Assembly (NCBI GenBank): GCA_943846675.1
Contig: OX044357.1
Coordinates: forward strand, 1,426,001-1,490,000
Source of the DNA: UBA987 sp002292105
GTDB lineage: Bacteria; Bacteroidota; Bacteroidia; NS11-12g; UBA9320
Length of the DNA: 64,000 bases
Direction: 5' to 3'
The notes under the pieces were generated by a model. That model did no database searches. It worked only from the letters and a program-made list of their open reading frames with translations, and had not been told where the DNA came from. The position numbers and the translations under genes are program-made. Position 1 is the stretch's first letter. Each line of letters begins with the position of its first letter. Shown here piece by piece: positions 58,369 through 64,000 of the stretch.

Positions 58369-59229
58369 TTAAAAAGGATTTTCAGAATAGTCACCTATTC
58401 GTTCCATAAGGAAGAATATCCAGATTATTAGTGCGGATATTAATGGTCCTAGCCAATACATCCAAGAATCAAGATTTTTGAATATGTCGAGTAAACCAAA
58501 TGGAACAAAAGCGCAAAAAACAAAAGTCAGCCAAATGGCGGTAGATGCATATTGTCGAGGGAAAGGGAAATCTTTAATTCGTTCTAGTTTGCCTTGATCT
58601 GCATAGCAGTTTGTAATCAAGGTATGAAACTCCATGTGTCGGAAATCTTCGAAGAATTCTTGGTCTCTTAATTCTTGCAAACGCTGAGACTGTATTTTCA
58701 CTATTTGTGTGGCACCGTTCGTTTTATGTTCGATGAAATTCATCTCTTCATCCGTCAAAAACTGCTTTATGTCGTCTTCCAACTGAACAAAGTAATCTTC
58801 ACAAACTGTCGGCGCATATTTCTCATTAAGCCTCACATCATGTTCCCAAGGTCTACTGAGTCTTAGTTGATGACGTAACGAAGTTATCCATGCTATATGT
58901 CTGTATATAAGTTCTTTATGAATTTCTTCGGCGTTTTCTCCTTGTACAAAAGTTACAACGGCTGCACCAAAGGTGCGGCTATTATTTACAATGCTGCCCC
59001 ATATTTTTCTTGCTTCCCATGTACGATCGTATGAACTGTTGTTCTTGAAACCTAAATAAAACGCGACAGCAATACCAATTATGGATATGGGTTGCCACGG
59101 AACTGCGATGTAGAAGTTTAATAGGTAAGAAGCAAGGCTTATTGCAAAGGAGTATGCGAAGCCATAGATGAAAGGCATTTTCGACCAATTGAAGGTCATC
59201 CAAAACCCATATTTACGATTTATATACAT
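58369..59229 (-). CDS. Bestrophin-family anion channel (C-terminally truncated)
   Basis: 286 residues to the TAA. Four membrane segments; the N-terminal SLASYLLNFYIAVPWQPISI and FKNNSSYDRTWEARKIWGSIVNNSRTF regions and LPFPRQYASTAIWL match bestrophin/YneE proteins, which form pentameric anion channels. Normal homologs are about 300-330 residues; here the protein stops after ENPF, and the missing tail is still encoded downstream in frame. Confidence 0.9.
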   Translation of the reverse strand: MYINRKYGFWMTFNWSKMPFIYGFAYSFAISLASYLLNFYIAVPWQPISIIGIAVAFYLGFKNNSSYDRTWEARKIWGSIVNNSRTFGAAVVTFVQGENAEEIHKELIYRHIAWITSLRHQLRLSRPWEHDVRLNEKYAPTVCEDYFVQLEDDIKQFLTDEEMNFIEHKTNGATQIVKIQSQRLQELRDQEFFEDFRHMEFHTLITNCYADQGKLERIKDFPFPRQYASTAIWLTFVFCAFVPFGLLDIFKNLDSWMYWLGPLISALIIWIFFLMERIGDYSENPF

Positions 59230-59415
59230 TTAGTTTTTGTGCCGTTGTGTGATTAATAAACGCTAAAATAAAGAATAGGATTGAACGCACTTGTTACAAA
59301 CCCCTTTTTTCACAAAAACTATGCTGTATTTAACAACTTATCTATTGCACACCGGCGTACTGAATACCCGTTAGTTTGTGCATTTCGTATTTAAAATACT
59401 GGACAAACTTTTAGG

Positions 59416-59568
59416 TTATTTTTTCGGTTTCACTTCGCGACCCTGTGCATCCATTTCTGCACCACATTTTGCGCACGTGTTGCCACCCCACAAAATTTGT
59501 CTCCAATTCTTTGGTCGCCTAATCTTTGGTTGACTTTCCCCGCAATTCGGACATTCAATTGTCCTCAT
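59416..59568 (-). CDS. 50-residue zinc-ribbon protein
   Basis: ATG at 59566-59568, stop at 59416-59418. CPNCGES near residue 6 and CAKCGAEMD near residue 32 make a four-Cys zinc ribbon; the rest is basic (KIRRPKNWRQILWGG). It begins 1 bp after the stop of the thioredoxin-like gene, so it is the last gene of that operon. Confidence 0.8.
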   Translation of the reverse strand: MRTIECPNCGESQPKIRRPKNWRQILWGGNTCAKCGAEMDAQGREVKPKK

Positions 59569-59569
59569 A

Positions 59570-60256
59570 TTACTTTTTTTCTCGTTTGTCTTTTATGCTA
59601 CAACCGATTGCTTTTGTTTCAGTTACGGGTATTTCTGTTCCTGCAATTAAGGCATCTACTGCATCTTCGACATAGCGCTCAGTAACGTCAGTCGCATCCT
59701 CGTAGTTGTTGTCGATTGCACCAATATATTTTACAATGTTTTTGCCATCTTCTTTGTTCAGAATAAAGATGTGTGGCGTTTTGGTTGCCCCATATTGTGG
59801 GTAAATGTCTTGCGCTTCATCTAATACATAAGGAAACGAATACCCTTTTTCTTCTGCTCTTGTTTGCATAGATGCCAATCCATCTTCAGGAACTACAGTT
59901 GTGTCGTTAGGACTAATAGCAATCACTGGATATCCGAGAGCTGCGTACTTAGCGTCTAAATCGATTATGCGCTGTTCGTATGCAACAGCATAAGGACAAT
60001 GGTTACAGGTAAATATTACAATAAATCCTTTAGCGTCAGGATAATTAGCCAATGAGATCGTTTCACCTGTGGTGCTTGGTAAATTAAAATCAGTTGCTTC
60101 ATCGCCGATAGCATATCCAGTTTTAGGCGCTTCGGCAGTTTCTGTTTGAACATCTGTCGTAGAATCGGCATGGTCCGTATGGTCTTCAGATGTTGAACTT
60201 GAGTTGGTACAAGAAGCGAAAGCGACTATTACTAAGGCTAAGATTGTGTTTTTCAT
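59570..60256 (-). CDS. Thioredoxin-fold (redoxin) lipoprotein
   Basis: 228 residues. Lipoprotein signal LVIVAFASCTNSSS; His/Asp-rich linker; redoxin fold from about residue 50 with active site TCNHCPYA, and ATKTPHIFILN near 165 with the cis-Pro. This CNHCPY group is common in Bacteroidota periplasmic redoxins. The start overlaps the TlpA-like gene end by 4 bp. Confidence 0.9.
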   Translation of the reverse strand: MKNTILALVIVAFASCTNSSSTSEDHTDHADSTTDVQTETAEAPKTGYAIGDEATDFNLPSTTGETISLANYPDAKGFIVIFTCNHCPYAVAYEQRIIDLDAKYAALGYPVIAISPNDTTVVPEDGLASMQTRAEEKGYSFPYVLDEAQDIYPQYGATKTPHIFILNKEDGKNIVKYIGAIDNNYEDATDVTERYVEDAVDALIAGTEIPVTETKAIGCSIKDKREKK

Positions 60257-60762
60257 ATGTGTTTTTTTATTAATTTTTCGAGTTCTGGTTTTGTAAGTTT
60301 CCCTTCATGAAACTCAAGTTGTTTGCCGTTTTTATACAACGCTGTGGCAGGAATAGAACCAGACCATTGATTGTTTATGGCCGGAATCCATTCATTCATT
60401 CTTTTTGCATCATCGAGTAGCAAAACATCTGGTTTGATCTGCATGGTCTGAACAACGCTTTTTACCTCTGTTTGCAAGGCAGAAGATTTGTCTAAAGAAA
60501 CCAGAATCATTTGATACTGGTCATTAACAGTATAGGCTTCATTTACTTCTAAAAAGTCAGGTAATTCTTCCATACATGGTCTGCACCAGGTAGCCCAAAA
60601 ATTGACCACATAGAGCTTACCGTCATCTGCTTTGATGTTGTTGAATAACTGATCATAGTTTACCGCTTCAAGTCTAGATTTATGTTCTTGAGTGCAACTA
60701 TTTAAGAAGAGTGTAAAAACGATTAGTGTAAGTTGTAGTGTGGTTTTTTGGAGGTTACTCAT
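60253..60762 (-). CDS. TlpA-like thioredoxin-family lipoprotein
   Basis: 169 residues. Signal and lipobox TLIVFTLFLNSCTQEH; thioredoxin active site WATWCRPCMEELP at about residue 55 and cis-Pro in SIPATALY. Likely a periplasmic thiol-disulfide reductant. It overlaps the neighbouring genes by 4 bp each, forming one operon. Confidence 0.92.
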   Translation of the reverse strand: MSNLQKTTLQLTLIVFTLFLNSCTQEHKSRLEAVNYDQLFNNIKADDGKLYVVNFWATWCRPCMEELPDFLEVNEAYTVNDQYQMILVSLDKSSALQTEVKSVVQTMQIKPDVLLLDDAKRMNEWIPAINNQWSGSIPATALYKNGKQLEFHEGKLTKPELEKLIKKHI

Positions 60763-61160
60763 CGTCCCAACATTTTATGAATTAAGTCTTCATAACGTTT
60801 CCAACCTATATATTGTTCAACCTCTTCTCGTCTTGTCCTAAGCAAAGCCATCATGGGCTTCCACAAATCAGAACTACGTTGAAACATTTCGTTCTTAAAT
60901 CCATCTATATGTTCAAGAAAGGTACTGCCATCATCGGGGTCTTCTTCATACAAATCGGCATTCATTCTGTCTAAAACAACGGGCATTAAGTGTTCCGAGC
61001 CTATGTCGTTTTGCAATAGCGTTACCGCCTGTTTAATGGTAATGTCCTTTAACGGAATCTTACGATAATCGTGACAGTTCTTTAAGGTGACTGAAAAGTA
61101 TTCTTCACGTTCTTCCCAAACATGATTTTCTAATTCTTCAATTGATTTATTTAGGTCCAT
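60759..61160 (-). CDS. CdiI-like immunity-family protein
   Basis: 133 residues, cytoplasmic. KSIEELENHVWEE at the N-terminus, HDYRKIPLKDITIKQA and DIGSEHLMPVVLDRM resemble the contact-dependent growth-inhibition immunity family with the 'KSLEELE...KPL..FT.EDLR..IGQNIGL..LIPLAL' pattern. No CdiA or other toxin gene is visible nearby. It overlaps the TlpA-like gene by 4 bp. The immunity role is inferred from family resemblance only. Confidence 0.72.
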   Translation of the reverse strand: MDLNKSIEELENHVWEEREEYFSVTLKNCHDYRKIPLKDITIKQAVTLLQNDIGSEHLMPVVLDRMNADLYEEDPDDGSTFLEHIDGFKNEMFQRSSDLWKPMMALLRTRREEVEQYIGWKRYEDLIHKMLGR

Positions 61161-61162
61161 TT

Positions 61163-63577
61163 CTATTTATTCTTCACGTTGTCTTCTAACCACTGATGTT
61201 GCTCCCACAGCAAGTGTAAAATACTCTCTTTGGCGGCGTATCCGTGGCTTTCTTTGGGTAATATTACCAGCCGAACTGGAGCGCCTAAACCTTTTAGCGC
61301 GTTGAAATAACGTTCGCTCTGCAATGGGTAAGTCCCTGAATTATTGTCCGCTTCTCCATGTATTAATAAAAGCGGCGTTTTCATTTTATCGGCGTGCATG
61401 AACGGCGACATGGTGTTGTAAACATCTGGAGCATCCCAGTAAGACCGCTCTTCACTTTGAAAACCAAACGGTGTCAGTGTCCTATTATATGCGCCACTTC
61501 TTGCAATTCCAGCTGCGAATAAATCCGAGTGGGATAATAAATTGGCAACCATAAACGCACCGTAGCTGTGTCCTCCAACCGCGACGCGGTTTCGATCTAT
61601 ATAACCCATAGCATCTATAGCGTCGATGCCTGCTTTTGCATTGGAAACAAGTTGGTTTCTAAAATCGTCATTCGGCTCATTTTTACCTTCACCGACTATT
61701 GGAAAAGCGGCGTCGTCTAACACGGCATAACCTTGGGTTACCCAGTATACCATCGATCCGTAATACGGATAGGTAAACTGATTTGGGTTTTCTGTAGATT
61801 GTGAAGCACTCGATTTGTCTTTGTACTCACGTGGGTAGGCCCACATAATCATTGGGACTTTTTCTTTTTTAGTGGTATCGTAGCCTAACGGCAGGTAAAG
61901 TGTTCCAGAGAGGTCTAAGCCATCTGCTCTTTTGTAATGCACAACCTCTTTATGCACATCGGCTATACTCTGGAAAGGATTCTTGAATGAGGTCAATTGT
62001 GTGATGGGTTTGTTGGCATCAATTGGCCGCAGATAGTAGTTTGGATATTCATTTTTTGATTCGATACGAACCATAATGGTACCCGATTTATGGTCGTAGG
62101 TGTACAGGTTTTCCAATTTGTTTTCGAACCTAGACTCATATAAACGCTTAGTTTCTTTGGTCGTTAAGTCTATATCATCCAAAAAAGGATACTGGCCCTC
62201 TTTGGTATATCCCGGACCCACAAGAAATGCGTGACCTTTATCTAAGCTCAAGACGTAACGTCCGTATTTCCCTTTCTTTCGTGTGAACTGCCCAGGATTG
62301 CTGTATCTGTCTTGATAGTTTCTGTCAAAGAGAATTGAAGGATTGGCATTAGAGGTCTCTGGGTTGATCAGGTAGGTCTTTGTATTTCTGGTATTCCACC
62401 AATAGTCCGAGACTATTGCCGTAGAGGCGTCTCCCCATAGTATTCCGCTATATCGGTTAATGGTTTTACATATAGACCGTGGCTCGCCAGAAAATGGCGC
62501 TTGTAGCTCAAATACTTCGTCCCGATAATCGACCTGTACGGCAGGGTCACCTTTATCAAGTGCTTCGGCAAACACAAGAGAGGCTGGATGATCTGCGCGC
62601 CAAGTAAAGCTTCTACGGCCTGTTCGTGTTGCCATAAAGCCTTTTGGCAGGTCTTCAATTAGCGGTACAGTTAAAACCGTCTCAACTAGTTTGCCTTCTT
62701 TGGTGAACATTCGTGTTGTACTCGGAAATCTGCGGTAGGTGACGATGTAAGAGAACGGTTTGTTGATCGTTCCGACCATCACATATTCCCCGTCTGGAGA
62801 AAAGGAAATGCTTGTATACATATCGGCTGCTAACCAATCTTCCTGATTTCCTTTTAAATCAATACGCTTCAGGGTTGAAGTGGCCAGTTGTTCGAAATTG
62901 AACTCATCGGTCTTATTTTTTAATAAATCTTGGTACGTTCTGTTTTGAGCCTTTTTACCTTTATTGGTAGAGATTATCGGTCCTGTCGGAATGGCGTTAT
63001 CAGCGTCAATCAATGCCTTTCTTGAATCCGGGATAACCTTTACAATTAACGACTTGTTATTACGCAACCAGTTTATAGAGCCATACATGTTGGCGTTAAC
63101 AATGGATTCGGTCAGTTTATACGCTTGGTTTTTTTTGACGTCAAGATACCACAATTGGTTACCCGTTGTCGTTGTATGGGTGAAGGCAATCATGCTTTCG
63201 TCTGGCGACCAACTGAAATTACTTAATCTTGGATTGTCTGGCAGCCCTGACACTACTTGTGGGTCAGATGCTTTCTTACCTAATTTTTTGACTTCTACCG
63301 ATGTGTAGAAGGTTGTCCGACTTCCAATATTTGTTTTTGGATCGATTCTAAGCCCTGCAAGTCTTAATTCTTCTCTTGATAGATCTGCTATCGATTTATA
63401 ACTGTTGCGAAACAGCAATATCATGTAGTCCTTGTTGGTTGTAAATAGCGCAGTTGGAGGTCTATTTACATCGACTAAATCCAGAATATCTTTTGGTGGT
63501 TTTTGGTAGTCAAGTTGTTCTTGTGCATCAACAGTGTTAAACAATAGAATCGCTATTAAAAGGTGAAGAAATTTCAT
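61163..63577 (-). CDS. S9-family serine peptidase (prolyl oligopeptidase/glutamyl endopeptidase-like)
   Basis: About 804 residues from ATG 63577 (MKFLHLLIAILLFNTVDAQ, signal peptide); an upstream start at 63604 is less likely. The beta-propeller half (about 80-560) is followed by the alpha/beta-hydrolase domain with Ser in VGGHSYGAFMVANLL, Asp in LLIHGEADNNSG and His in KESHGYAAK. Probably an envelope or periplasmic peptidase. First gene of the minus-strand operon that continues into the CdiI-like and redox genes. Confidence 0.94.
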   Translation of the reverse strand: MKFLHLLIAILLFNTVDAQEQLDYQKPPKDILDLVDVNRPPTALFTTNKDYMILLFRNSYKSIADLSREELRLAGLRIDPKTNIGSRTTFYTSVEVKKLGKKASDPQVVSGLPDNPRLSNFSWSPDESMIAFTHTTTTGNQLWYLDVKKNQAYKLTESIVNANMYGSINWLRNNKSLIVKVIPDSRKALIDADNAIPTGPIISTNKGKKAQNRTYQDLLKNKTDEFNFEQLATSTLKRIDLKGNQEDWLAADMYTSISFSPDGEYVMVGTINKPFSYIVTYRRFPSTTRMFTKEGKLVETVLTVPLIEDLPKGFMATRTGRRSFTWRADHPASLVFAEALDKGDPAVQVDYRDEVFELQAPFSGEPRSICKTINRYSGILWGDASTAIVSDYWWNTRNTKTYLINPETSNANPSILFDRNYQDRYSNPGQFTRKKGKYGRYVLSLDKGHAFLVGPGYTKEGQYPFLDDIDLTTKETKRLYESRFENKLENLYTYDHKSGTIMVRIESKNEYPNYYLRPIDANKPITQLTSFKNPFQSIADVHKEVVHYKRADGLDLSGTLYLPLGYDTTKKEKVPMIMWAYPREYKDKSSASQSTENPNQFTYPYYGSMVYWVTQGYAVLDDAAFPIVGEGKNEPNDDFRNQLVSNAKAGIDAIDAMGYIDRNRVAVGGHSYGAFMVANLLSHSDLFAAGIARSGAYNRTLTPFGFQSEERSYWDAPDVYNTMSPFMHADKMKTPLLLIHGEADNNSGTYPLQSERYFNALKGLGAPVRLVILPKESHGYAAKESILHLLWEQHQWLEDNVKNK

Positions 63578-63582
63578 GATGT

Positions 63583-63590
63583 CAAATATA
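63583..63590 (-). promoter_or_regulatory. -7 box immediately upstream of the S9 peptidase
   Basis: TATATTTG on the minus strand fits TAnnTTTG and ends 6 bp before the ATG at 63577, again implying a very short or absent leader. Confidence 0.4.
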
Positions 63591-63600
63591 GGGTAAGGGG

Positions 63601-64000
63601 TCAATTAACAATTAATAATTGATAATTGAGAGTTGACAATTGAGAGTTGATAATTGAGAGTTGATAATTGAGAGCTGATAATTGAGAGTTGATAATTGAG
63701 AGTTGATAATTGAAAGTTGATAATTGAGAGCTGATAATTGAGAGTTGATAATTGTGAGCTGATGATTAACTGCTAATCGTAAGTGTTAATTGAGAATTGA
63801 AATTTGAAATTTGAAAATGTTCGTCGGAGGCATTCTTCCGTTTAGACCAATTATTATACTATGAAGAATCTACAGTGTAGTCAATTCGCCCAACTGAAAT
63901 CAGAAATCTGCATTCTTGGTACTCACTACTTCATACTTTATACTCAATCCCATTGCCGAACAAAACAATTACGGCCTTTACTTAAGGTTCTAGTTTGACG
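63601..64000. other. Non-coding end region with repeats
   Basis: About 400 bp with no credible gene. It is dominated by the 14-bp tandem at 63619-63767; the rest (63768-64000) contains looser word-like repeats (GAAATTTGAAATTTGAAAATG) and no recognisable RNA or coding feature. Confidence 0.7.
63619..63767. repeat. Tandem array of a 14-bp unit
   Basis: Ten copies of TTGATAATTGAGAG with minor variants (CTGATAATTGAGAG, TTGACAATTGAGAG, TTGATAATTGAAAG) from 63619 to 63758, plus a partial copy. The reverse complement (CTCTCAATTATCAA) resembles words at 45300-45371. Confidence 0.9.

Noticed and set aside
63619..63767. CRISPR array
   Set aside because: Units are contiguous 14-bp tandem repeats with no spacers and no cas genes nearby.

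Overview
The window looks like chromosome from a member of the Bacteroidota, most likely the Flavobacteriales. It carries three TonB-dependent receptors with carboxypeptidase-like N-terminal domains, a DUF4249 partner, a large secreted protein with a type IX secretion C-terminal domain, a SecA of about 1100 residues, S9 peptidase, TerC and bestrophin genes, and TAnnTTTG-type -7 promoter boxes. No species can be named from sequence reading alone.

Layout. 1-10.2 kb is mostly minus-strand: the end of a partial helical protein, a small Cys-pair protein, an MscS channel, a GCS2 ligase / CBS / ThiF-nitroreductase cluster, an MsbA-like ABC exporter and a large secreted carboxypeptidase-regulatory-like protein. 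10.5-16.3 kb holds a STAS-like protein and a TetR-controlled plus-strand export operon (ABC subunit with a degenerate ATPase, HlyD-type adaptor, TolC-type channel). A broken DinB-family gene and repeat-rich DNA follow.

About 17.0-26.7 kb reads as an AT-rich genomic island. It has an IS6-family remnant with a MITE-like derivative at its left. A minus-strand operon follows, coding for a coiled-coil protein, an SPFH/virion-core-like protein with a SHOCT tail, a four-helix membrane protein, a TPR protein and two paralogous zinc-ribbon/LRR/CFI-box proteins. Then come an XRE regulator, three tiny overlapping genes, a divergent MerR-like regulator and a large serine recombinase whose last codons lie inside a tRNA-Arg(ACG) gene. 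The SPFH/CFI-box operon is the best candidate here for an undescribed system.

26.9-43.1 kb is envelope and core: a TonB receptor with DUF4249 lipoprotein, a di-haem peroxidase, another TonB receptor, a beta-rich secreted protein with a GDPD lipoprotein, a T9SS cargo protein, an interrupted PLP decarboxylase, a SPOR protein and SecA. 43-49 kb has two secreted proteins, a repeat-filled 0.6 kb spacer, TerC, KdsB and PyrG. 49-64 kb has a probable metal-uptake locus, an omega-amidase/aminotransferase pair, a polytopic membrane protein, TraB/GumN, TspO, bestrophin, a redox operon with a CdiI-like gene and an S9 peptidase. It ends in a tandem-repeat tract.

Two patterns run across the window. First, three conserved genes (GCS2-CBS, PLP decarboxylase, bestrophin) are each cut by one in-frame stop codon with clearly coding sequence on both sides. 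Second, intergenic gaps carry low-complexity, word-like repeats related to one another over tens of kilobases.
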